Assembly (NCBI GenBank): GCA_947500005.1
Contig: CANMQJ010000009.1
Location: forward strand, 141,329 to 205,328
Source of the DNA: an uncultured Paracoccaceae bacterium
Lineage (GTDB): Bacteria; Pseudomonadota; Alphaproteobacteria; Rhodobacterales; Rhodobacteraceae
DNA length: 64,000 nt
Direction: 5' to 3'
Shown here: positions 36,085 through 43,582 of the stretch, piece by piece
Position numbering within the stretch: the stretch's first letter is position 1
Layout of the letters: each line of letters opens with the position of its first letter
Program-made: the position numbers and the translations under genes
The notes under the pieces: generated by a model
Seen by the model: only the letters and a program-made list of their open reading frames with translations
Databases searched by the model: none
What the model was told of the DNA's origin: nothing

Positions 36085-37185
36085 ATGACCAAGACGTTCA
36101 CGACTCGTCGTGGTGCGATGCGCGCCTTTGCCGGGGCGGGCGCGGCGGCGCTGGCCGCCCCTCATATCGCCACGGCACAGGGACAGACGACCACCTGGAA
36201 GATCCAGACCAGCTGGCCCGGCGGGGCCGGGCTTCAGGTCTTCAAGGACTGGTGCGCGACGATCGAGGAAAAGACGGGCGGCGAGCTGGCCTTTCAGCCT
36301 TTCGGCGCCAATGACGTGGTGGGCGATTTCCAGCTTTACGACGCGGTGAAGAATGGCGTGCTGGAGGCGGTCAACCCCTTCACAATCTACGCGCAGGGGA
36401 TCATCCCGGCGGCCACCTTCCTGACCTCGATCCCGCTGGGCCTGCGCAACCCGCACGAGTTCGACGTTTTCTATTACGGGCTGGGCGGCATCGACATCGC
36501 GCGCGAACTGTATGCCGCGCAGGGTCTGTATTTCGTGGGGCCTGTGCATCACGGGCCGAACATCATCCATTCCAAGGTGCCGATCCGGTCCATCGACGAT
36601 TTCGCGGGCCGCAAGATGCGCCTGCCGGGCGGCATGGTGGCCGAGGTGTTCAACGCCATTGGCGCCGAGACGACGGTTCTGCCGGGCTCCGAGATTTTCC
36701 CGGCGCTGGAGAAGGGCACGATCGACGTGGCCGACTACGTCGGGCCGGCAGTGAACTATGCGCTCGGCTTCAGCCAGGTGACCGATTACATCGTGATGGG
36801 CCCTCCGGGCTTCATGTCGCTGTACCAGCCGGTGGACATCATGGACATCACCGTGGGCCAGGCCGCCTGGGACGCGCTGAGCCCGCAGATGAAGCAGTTC
36901 GTCGAGATGGAAACGCATGTCTATTCCGACATGCACCATGCGGCGATCCAGGCCGCCGACCAGGAGGCCTGGTCAAAGTTCGAGGCCGACGGCACCGAGG
37001 TCACGCGCCTGACGCAGGACGACGTGGAGCTGATGACCGAGGTCGCCGTGCCGATCTGGTTCGACTACGCCAACCGCGACCCGCAGGCCGCGCGCGTGTT
37101 CAAGATCCAGCTCGACTACATGCAGTCCGGATCGCTGGGCTATGTCGATCCGTCGCTGACCCAGGGGCTGGAACTGAAACTCTGA
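36085..37185 (+). CDS. TRAP transporter substrate-binding protein, DctP family (TakP-like)
   Basis: The 366-residue periplasmic binding protein carries a twin-arginine-like signal (TTRRGAMRAFAGAGAAALA). The mature part has the TRAP-SBP pattern WKIQTSWPGGAGLQVFKDW, GRKMRLPGGMVAEVFNAIGA and EKGTIDVADYVGPAVNYALG. The conserved arginine in KMRLPGG usually clamps the substrate carboxylate. Its layout resembles TakP-type 2-oxoacid binders of Rhodobacter, so a carboxylate or oxo acid is the likely ligand. The ATG at 36085 follows GGGAGGAAATTCA. The 162-base gap from urtE gives room for a separate promoter. Confidence 0.88.
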   Translation: MTKTFTTRRGAMRAFAGAGAAALAAPHIATAQGQTTTWKIQTSWPGGAGLQVFKDWCATIEEKTGGELAFQPFGANDVVGDFQLYDAVKNGVLEAVNPFTIYAQGIIPAATFLTSIPLGLRNPHEFDVFYYGLGGIDIARELYAAQGLYFVGPVHHGPNIIHSKVPIRSIDDFAGRKMRLPGGMVAEVFNAIGAETTVLPGSEIFPALEKGTIDVADYVGPAVNYALGFSQVTDYIVMGPPGFMSLYQPVDIMDITVGQAAWDALSPQMKQFVEMETHVYSDMHHAAIQAADQEAWSKFEADGTEVTRLTQDDVELMTEVAVPIWFDYANRDPQAARVFKIQLDYMQSGSLGYVDPSLTQGLELKL

Positions 37186-37206
37186 GCATCGGCCAGACAA
37201 GACCGC

Positions 37207-37237
37207 ACCGCCCGGCGCCCCGCGTGGCCCGGGCGGT
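37207..37237 (+). terminator. Intergenic hairpin after the TRAP binding-protein gene
   Basis: A perfect 9-base stem, ACCGCCCGG (37207-37215) with CCGGGCGGT (37229-37237), has a 13-base GC-rich loop and no T-run. It lies between the abundant binding protein and the permease genes and resembles the hairpin after urtA in position. It may stabilise the upstream mRNA or attenuate transcription. Confidence 0.65.
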
Positions 37238-37270
37238 TGCCTTGAACGACACTCACAAACGAAGGACCGC

Positions 37271-38587
37271 ATGATGCCGGGTCTCAGTTTTACGCTGCCG
37301 CACTGGCTGTACTGGGTGGGGCTGATCGTCTTTCCCCTCGTGGCGATGGTGCTGTCGCGCCGACCGCAGCCTGACCAGAAACGCTATACGCTGCCGCTGG
37401 CCTACATGATCGCCATCACCGGCGGCATCATCGGGCTGCACCGGTTCTACCTGAAAAGCCTGCTGGGGCTGGTCTATCTCCCGATCTTCCTCTTCGTGCT
37501 CCATGCCAACGGGCAGACGCAGGATGCGCGTTCGGTCCTGTCGGATTTCGAGAACCAGCTGCGTGTCGCGGAACGCACTGTCGAGCGCGAGGAGGGCCGT
37601 GTCGGTTCGGCGCGCGCCGAGCTGGAGGAGCTGCAGGCCGCGGTGGAGGCGGCGGAGGAAGGCTCATTTGCGGAAAAGAGCGCCGAGCGCCGGCTGAGCC
37701 GCGCGCAGGACACGATCAGCAAGGGCGAGACGCGGCTGACCGAGGCGCGCGGCACGCTGGAGGAGATCACGCCGCTGCGCGACGAGGCCGCGGCGACGCG
37801 CGCCTTCTGGGACGACGCGGCGGGATATGCCTTTTACCTGATCCTGATCCTGCTGGCGATCGACATGCTGCTTTTGCCGGGCCTGGTGCGGCGCGCCAAT
37901 GCCGCCCTGCCCCCCGAGGAGGAGATCACCGAGGCCGAGCGCGCGCTGCGTGCCGCCGAGGCCGAGGAGGGGCCGAAGCACGACAGCGAATATGCCGAGA
38001 ACTGGATCGACCGGCTGTCGCTGTTCTGCGGGGAGTTCGTGGCCTATTGGGCGGTGATCGCCGTCTTCGTCTATTACTACGAGGTGATCGCCCGCTATGT
38101 CTTCGGCTCGCCCACGAACTGGGCGCATGAGTCGATGTACCTGATGTTCGGGATGCAGTACCTGATCGCGGGCGCCTATGCGATGCTGACGGAAAGCCAT
38201 GTGCGCGTCGACATCTTCTATGCGCCGTTGTCGAAGCCGCGCAAGGCCTGGGTCGACCTGCTGACCTCGATCTTCTTCTTCATCTTCGCGGGAACGCTTT
38301 TGTGGACCTCGTGGACCTTCGCGATGGATGCGATCGCGGTGCCTTCGGGCAACTCGGTCCTGTCGGACTGGGCGCGGGGGCAGATCGGGTTCGGCGAGAT
38401 GATCGGCGGTTTCGGGCTGAACCAATGGACCGATCCGAATGTGCGCTGGGGCGAGATCAGCTTCAACGAATGGGAAGTGCCGCTCTGGCCAATGAAATGG
38501 GTGATGGTGATGGGCGGCGTTCTGCTTGTCTTGCAGGGGATTTCCAAGATGTCCAAGGACATCCGCGAAATCGCACGGGGGAACTGA
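37271..38587 (+). CDS. TRAP transporter small permease (DctQ) fused to TM2 and coiled-coil region
   Basis: The 438-residue protein has three parts. Residues about 10-90 form two or more helices with the TM2-type motif GGIIGLHRFYLKSLLGLVYL. Residues about 95-180 are a charged coiled coil (ERTVEREEGRVGSARAELEE), followed by another membrane helix (YAFYLILILLAIDMLLLPGL). The C-terminal part from about residue 240 is a normal four-helix DctQ domain (VAYWAVIAVFVYYYEVIARY, THE-type NWAHESMYLMFGMQYL). Ordinary DctQ subunits are about 160-200 residues, so this is more than double. It sits between dctP-type and dctM-type genes with normal spacing, so the fusion is real and not a frameshift. Confidence 0.87.
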   Translation: MMPGLSFTLPHWLYWVGLIVFPLVAMVLSRRPQPDQKRYTLPLAYMIAITGGIIGLHRFYLKSLLGLVYLPIFLFVLHANGQTQDARSVLSDFENQLRVAERTVEREEGRVGSARAELEELQAAVEAAEEGSFAEKSAERRLSRAQDTISKGETRLTEARGTLEEITPLRDEAAATRAFWDDAAGYAFYLILILLAIDMLLLPGLVRRANAALPPEEEITEAERALRAAEAEEGPKHDSEYAENWIDRLSLFCGEFVAYWAVIAVFVYYYEVIARYVFGSPTNWAHESMYLMFGMQYLIAGAYAMLTESHVRVDIFYAPLSKPRKAWVDLLTSIFFFIFAGTLLWTSWTFAMDAIAVPSGNSVLSDWARGQIGFGEMIGGFGLNQWTDPNVRWGEISFNEWEVPLWPMKWVMVMGGVLLVLQGISKMSKDIREIARGN

Positions 38588-38590
38588 GGC

Positions 38591-39946
38591 ATGGGTATCG
38601 AGATCGACATCGCGTGGCTCACGCTGATCATGTTCGGCAGCCTTCTGGCGCTGCTTATGGCGGGGCTGCCGCTGGCCTTCGTGACGGGCGGCCTGGCCTG
38701 CGTGTTCCTGTTCATCCTCGGGGACGCGCGCGCGCTCAACATCGTGCCGAGCCGCATCTTTCCGCTGATGACCAATTACCAGCTTTCGGCCATTCCGCTG
38801 TTCATCTTCATGGCGGCGATGCTGGAGAGGGCGGGCATCATCAACGACATGTTCGACGTGATCTACAAGGTCATGGGCGGGCTCAAGGGCGGTCTTGCGG
38901 CGGCGACGATCATCGCCTCGACGATCCTGGCCGCGATGGTGGGCGTGATCGGCGCGGCGGTGGTGACCATGGGCATCATCGCGCTGCCGGCGATGCTGAA
39001 ACGGCAATACGACCCCAAGATCGCCATGGGTTCCATCATGGCCGGCGGAACGCTGGGCATTCTGATCCCACCCTCGATCCTGGCTATCATCTATGCGGTG
39101 GTGGCCGAGCAGTCGGTAGGCGAGTTGTTCATCGGCGCGGTCATTCCGGGGTTGCTGCTGTCGGGGATGTATATCGCCTATGTCGTGGCGCGGTCCTACA
39201 TCAACCCCGCGCTCGGCCCCGCGATCCCGGTCGAGGAGCGCGTGTCGAATGCCGACAAGGTCCGCCTGATCGGCAAGATGGCGGCCCCCATCACGCTGGT
39301 CGTGGTGGTGCTGGGGATCATCTTCTCGGGCGTCGCCACGCCGGTGGAGGCCGCGGGCATCGGCACATTCGGCGCCTTCATCGTGGCCGCGATCCATCGC
39401 AAGCTGGACTGGCCGACGATCCGCGAGGCCTGCACCACCACGCTGAAGGCCAGCGCCATGGTCATCTGGATCATGTTCGGCGCGACGATCTTCGTGGGTC
39501 TCTACGTGCTGGAGGGCGGCCAGCAATTCGTGCAGGACGCGCTGGCGGCGACGGGTCTGGGGCCGTGGGGCATCCTGATCCTGATGCAGATCCTGCTGGT
39601 GATCCTGGGAATGTTCCTGGACTGGGTCGGCATTCTGCTGCTTTGCGTGCCGATCTTCGTGCCGATCATCAAGGCGCTGGGGGCCGCGGCCTTTGGCCTG
39701 TCGAATCCCGAGGACCTGGTCCTGTGGTTCGGGGTGCTTTACCTGGTGAACATGCAGATGTCGTTCCTGTCGCCGCCCTTCGGCTATGCGCTGTTCTACC
39801 TGCGCGGGGTGGCGCCGGCCGAGATCCCGATGTCGGACATCTTCAAGTCCGCCCTGCCCTTCCTCGCGTTGCAGGTGGTGGGTCTGGTGCTGTGCATGGT
39901 CTTTCCCGAGATCATCACCTGGCTGCCGCGGCTCGTCTACGGGTGA
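38591..39946 (+). CDS. TRAP transporter large permease, DctM family
   Basis: The 451-residue channel subunit has about twelve membrane helices. Family segments include GLPLAFVTGGLACVFLFIL, SAIPLFIFMAAMLERAG, AAGGTLGILIPPS-type GGTLGILIPPSILAIIY and NMQMSFLSPPFGYALFYLRG. It imports the substrate delivered by the binding protein, driven by the sodium or proton gradient. It starts 4 bases after the DctQ fusion gene. Its stop lies 10 bases inside the convergent DUF1194 gene end. Confidence 0.93.
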   Translation: MGIEIDIAWLTLIMFGSLLALLMAGLPLAFVTGGLACVFLFILGDARALNIVPSRIFPLMTNYQLSAIPLFIFMAAMLERAGIINDMFDVIYKVMGGLKGGLAAATIIASTILAAMVGVIGAAVVTMGIIALPAMLKRQYDPKIAMGSIMAGGTLGILIPPSILAIIYAVVAEQSVGELFIGAVIPGLLLSGMYIAYVVARSYINPALGPAIPVEERVSNADKVRLIGKMAAPITLVVVVLGIIFSGVATPVEAAGIGTFGAFIVAAIHRKLDWPTIREACTTTLKASAMVIWIMFGATIFVGLYVLEGGQQFVQDALAATGLGPWGILILMQILLVILGMFLDWVGILLLCVPIFVPIIKALGAAAFGLSNPEDLVLWFGVLYLVNMQMSFLSPPFGYALFYLRGVAPAEIPMSDIFKSALPFLALQVVGLVLCMVFPEIITWLPRLVYG

Positions 39947-40656
39947 CGGGGCGCCGGCCGCCCGGCGAAATCGCGGTCGGGCATCCGGTCCGATATCTCG
40001 AGGATCAGCTTGCGGATGATGGCATCGGCCAGATCCTCCTCGCTGGCCGCGGTGACGACAAACGCGCCGCGGCCGCCGATGATCCGCTCCTCGTAGATCC
40101 GGCCGAGGTCGGGGAAGCGGGACGCGGTATCGCAGAAGCGGCAGAGGATGGGCAGCCCGTTGATGGTGATGCCCGCGGCCAGCACTTGCGCGCGGGCCTC
40201 GGCGATGGAGGGGCCGGAGTAGCTGTTGGGGCTGTCACCGGAGAAATCGATCACCTTGCGCCAGCCCTCGAAATCGTTCTGTTCGATCATGCGTTTCGCG
40301 TCGAGCAGCGCCGAGCCGATGGCGTTGCGGCCATAGGCCTGTCGCGGCGGATCCAGCAGGCGGCCCGCGAAGACCGAAGCCGATGCGGGACCGTCGATGC
40401 GCATCCAGTCGACGACGACGGCGGTGTTGGCCGCCCATTCGACATAGGTCACGGCAATCGCCTGGTAAGCTGTTCCGTCTATGGTCGCGAGCACGCGCGC
40501 ATCGGTGATCGCGCGCGCATAGCCCTCGCGCTGGAAGCGGATCTCGTCCTCGGAGATCGAGCCGGAGGCATCGGCCAGCAGCACAAGCTCGAGATCGACA
40601 TCCTCGGCCCATGCGGGCAGCGCGAGCCAGAGCAGGACTGTCAGCAACACCCTCAT
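39937..40656 (-). CDS. DUF1194 secreted protein with VWA-like fold
   Basis: The 239-residue protein has a signal peptide (MRVLLTVLLWLALPAWA). A von Willebrand A-like domain opens with the MIDAS-type motif LVLLADASGSISEDEI. A later DFSGDSPNSYSGPS segment and cysteines in LPILCRFCDTASRF match the DUF1194 family. It is likely periplasmic or secreted and may bind metal through the DxSGS site. It is convergent with the dctM-type gene (10-base overlap) and lies 46 bases downstream of the RTX metallopeptidase gene on the same strand; a common transcript is possible. Confidence 0.85.
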   Translation of the reverse strand: MRVLLTVLLWLALPAWAEDVDLELVLLADASGSISEDEIRFQREGYARAITDARVLATIDGTAYQAIAVTYVEWAANTAVVVDWMRIDGPASASVFAGRLLDPPRQAYGRNAIGSALLDAKRMIEQNDFEGWRKVIDFSGDSPNSYSGPSIAEARAQVLAAGITINGLPILCRFCDTASRFPDLGRIYEERIIGGRGAFVVTAASEEDLADAIIRKLILEISDRMPDRDFAGRPAPRHP

Positions 40657-40702
40657 GGCGAAGATCTAGCCTGTCTTCCGCGCCGATCCAGTCCCGCCGC
40701 CA

Positions 40703-43258
40703 TCAGGCCAGAAGGTTGAAGACGTCCCCGTCGAGCTGGATGTTGATCGCCCGCTCGCCGTCGCCATCGACCAGCGCCCAGAGCAGGTTGCCAGTGGGGA
40801 TATGGGTGATGAACGCCTCCTGCACGCCGGCCTCGCCCGCATTGGCGGTTTCGGCCATCTGGACCAGGAAATCCGACGCCGCCGCCCCACGGCCGCCGAA
40901 GACCAGCACGTCGCCGTCGCGTGCGCTGAAATCCTGGATCCAGTCGCTGCCGTGATCGGCCACGCCCAGGTGATAGAAACGGTCTGCCCCCTCGCCGCCA
41001 TTCACGCGGTCGTAACCGAAGCCGCCATTGACGAAATCGTTCCCAGCCCCGCCATAGAGCAGGTCCGACCACGCCTGGCCCGTCAGGACATCGTCGCCCG
41101 CCGCCCCGATCACGGTATCCGTGCCGAACCCGCCCGAGACGGTGTCGTTGCCCGCGTCGCCGCGCAGCTCGTCATTGCCGTAGCCACCGTCGATATTATC
41201 GTTCCCGTCACCGCCATAGACCACGTCGCGCAGGTCGGCCTCGGTTGCGCCGCCCTCGATCACGTCATCGCCATCCGCGCCGTTCAAGGTGTCGTTGCCG
41301 TCGCCACCCAGAAGCGTGTCATTGCCCGCGCGGCCATTGAGGTTGTCGTTGCCGGCGCGCCCGTCAAGCCGGTTCCCGGACGCGTTGCCGCCGAGCAGGT
41401 CGTTGCCGGTACCGCCCGTTGCGTTCTCGATGACAACGCCATTGGCGATGGTCAGCCCGCCAAAGATCCCCTCCACGTAGGAGACGAAACCACCGCCGCC
41501 CTCCTCCTGCTGCAGGGTTGCCGCCCGCAGGTCGATGACGGCCCGGGTGCTGCCGTCATATCTGATCGCGTCGGTGCCGCCGGTATCCCAGATCGCGGTA
41601 TAGCCCGTCCCGCGCGCGTTGGTATCGGTCAGCGCATAGCTGTCGTCACCATTGGCGAAACTGGTGTTGGTGCCGTATTTCTGCTGGATAACCGCGATGT
41701 CGAAGGCCATCGGCGTGCGCGAGATCCCGTATTCCAGCGTGCCGCTGGCGCCCACCGGCCCGTCTCCCCAGCCCTTGTTGTAGGACATGACGGTAAAGAC
41801 TTCCTGGTTCAGGGAGAACTCGCCGGTGTCCTCGGACGCGCGCACCCCCTCGAACAGCTCGCCGTTGCCGCCGCCATTGTCATGCGGATGCGCAAGCCCG
41901 AGCCCGTGGCCGAATTCGTGGATGAAGTTGGAATACCCGTAAGCGCCCTGTGAGAGCAGCCCGCCCGCCGCATCCGACCAGAAGACCGGGTTGGTGTTGA
42001 ACCAGCCCTCCCCCTGAAGCTGACCCAGACCCGGATCGGGCGGCCCCATCTTCCCCGAGAGGCCGCTGTCGAGAAACCCCTTGCCCAGCACGAAATCCGC
42101 ATCCGCACGGGCCGACACCTCTTCGAAGGTCAGCAGGGAAAAGCGGGAATATTCCGAAAGCGCCGCCGCCGCCTGCTGGCGTTCATAGGCCGTCCAGTCG
42201 CTGTCGGTGATTTCCTGCATGACGCTTTCGCCCGCGCCGGCGAAATAATAGAGGATATGGGTCTTGTCGAGCTTGACGCCCCAGTCGACCCCCTTCAGCG
42301 GGTCGGGCGCGGGCGGCGGGGCCAGTTCGACCACGTTCAGCCGGAATTCGCCCGTGGTCGAACGCGAACCCGTCGCTTCGATGTAATAGGTGCCGGACGT
42401 CTCGATTTCGAACGCGATGAAGGCGTTGCGTGTAATCCCGTTGTCGTCGTTCTCGGCCAGCACACTCAACTGCGCGTCGCGCAGCCGGATCAGGGGGTCG
42501 CCCAGCGCGTTGCCATTGTCGCCAAAGGCGTCGAGCACGGCATAGTAGGATTTGCCCGCTTCGAGTTCGATGGCGTACATGTCTATGTCATCGACATAAT
42601 CGACCGTGCCGATGACCGGCACGTTGACCTGCGCCGGTGCGGCCAGGTTGGGAATGTCGCCCACCGCGTCATCGTTGTAATTCACGGCGTTCAGCGCGAT
42701 CTGGTAGGCGCCGGTGGTCTGCCCGTTGCCGCCGAACCCGGTGGCCTCGACGAAATACAGCCCGGTTCGGGTGGCGGTGAAGGCGAGCACGCTGTCCAGG
42801 GACTGGAACTTGTTGTCGTTGCTCAGCAGCGCGGTGCCGAAATTGTCGCGCAACACCAGCAACGGATCCCCCACTCCGTCGATCGGCAGCGCCGCCATGC
42901 TCACCTCGTAGCTCTGGCCCTGCACGAGGGACATGCGGAACCAGTCCGTGTCGCCCGATGCGCCGATCTCGGCATTGAGCCGCATGCCCGGAGTCAGCTC
43001 GATATTGGTAAAGCCATTGGCGGGAATATCGTTGTCCGGACCGAACGCGGTGGGGTCGTTCTCGGGGAAGCCTACGCCCTCGTGAGGATCGAACGGCAAC
43101 TCCGGCTCCTCGTTGCCGAAGAGAAACTCGGCATCGGCGATCTCAAGCCCCAGTTCCTCGATCTGGTCGAGTGTGTCCTCTGCCGGGAAGGGAACGGTCT
43201 TGCCGGTATAGGGGCATTCCGGGTCAAAGGGACGAAATTCAGAACAGATACTACACAC
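40703..43258 (-). CDS. Secreted RTX metallopeptidase (M10/serralysin type) with pre-peptidase domains
   Basis: The 851-residue protein has two pre-peptidase C-terminal-like beta domains (about residues 85-190 and 225-310). The zinc protease catalytic domain follows, with H447-E448-F-G-H451 and H457 in HEFGHGLGLAHP and a Met-turn at M491 (VMSYNKGW). RTX nonapeptides (GGxGxDxx; for example GNDTLLGGDGNDTLNG) fill about residues 640-750. A type I secretion tail ends in FNLLA. It lacks a Sec signal, as expected for T1SS. The start is GTG at 43258. Its last roughly 180 residues are nearly the same as in the upstream FG-GAP gene. Confidence 0.88.
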   Translation of the reverse strand: MCSICSEFRPFDPECPYTGKTVPFPAEDTLDQIEELGLEIADAEFLFGNEEPELPFDPHEGVGFPENDPTAFGPDNDIPANGFTNIELTPGMRLNAEIGASGDTDWFRMSLVQGQSYEVSMAALPIDGVGDPLLVLRDNFGTALLSNDNKFQSLDSVLAFTATRTGLYFVEATGFGGNGQTTGAYQIALNAVNYNDDAVGDIPNLAAPAQVNVPVIGTVDYVDDIDMYAIELEAGKSYYAVLDAFGDNGNALGDPLIRLRDAQLSVLAENDDNGITRNAFIAFEIETSGTYYIEATGSRSTTGEFRLNVVELAPPPAPDPLKGVDWGVKLDKTHILYYFAGAGESVMQEITDSDWTAYERQQAAAALSEYSRFSLLTFEEVSARADADFVLGKGFLDSGLSGKMGPPDPGLGQLQGEGWFNTNPVFWSDAAGGLLSQGAYGYSNFIHEFGHGLGLAHPHDNGGGNGELFEGVRASEDTGEFSLNQEVFTVMSYNKGWGDGPVGASGTLEYGISRTPMAFDIAVIQQKYGTNTSFANGDDSYALTDTNARGTGYTAIWDTGGTDAIRYDGSTRAVIDLRAATLQQEEGGGGFVSYVEGIFGGLTIANGVVIENATGGTGNDLLGGNASGNRLDGRAGNDNLNGRAGNDTLLGGDGNDTLNGADGDDVIEGGATEADLRDVVYGGDGNDNIDGGYGNDELRGDAGNDTVSGGFGTDTVIGAAGDDVLTGQAWSDLLYGGAGNDFVNGGFGYDRVNGGEGADRFYHLGVADHGSDWIQDFSARDGDVLVFGGRGAAASDFLVQMAETANAGEAGVQEAFITHIPTGNLLWALVDGDGERAINIQLDGDVFNLLA

Positions 43259-43354
43259 AGGCGAGATCTCCGAAGCGCGTGGACCTTGAAAACGGTTGGC
43301 AGACCGGAGGACCCCTGGCGAATTTCAGGGATCCGCCGAGCGACCGATAAATTC

Positions 43355-43376
43355 ACATGACGAGCATATGTCATGT
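43355..43376. promoter_or_regulatory. Inverted repeat upstream of the metallopeptidase gene
   Basis: ACATGAC (43355-43361) and GTCATGT (43370-43376) form a perfect 7-base inverted repeat around an AT-rich 8-base centre. It lies about 100 bases upstream of the GTG start at 43258 in a 324-base gap that holds no gene. The size and symmetry suit a dimeric regulator. The rest of the gap shows a GC-rich palindrome near 43560 close to the FG-GAP gene end, and nothing else I can support. Confidence 0.4.
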
Positions 43377-43582
43377 TGTCGCAGCGGCATAGCCCTGTCT
43401 GCGCTGCCCCGATCACACCACCAAGTGGACGACCTGTGCGCATGAAGGTAGGTCAAAACGCGGCCTGAGCGTCGCGGCGATGGCCGGACGGCGCTGTGTC
43501 TTCTCGGAGATCGAGGCTGAATATTGGCCCGGCATCGCGCGTCTGCATCCGCCGACCGGGTTGCCGGCCGGCGGAGCGCTGC

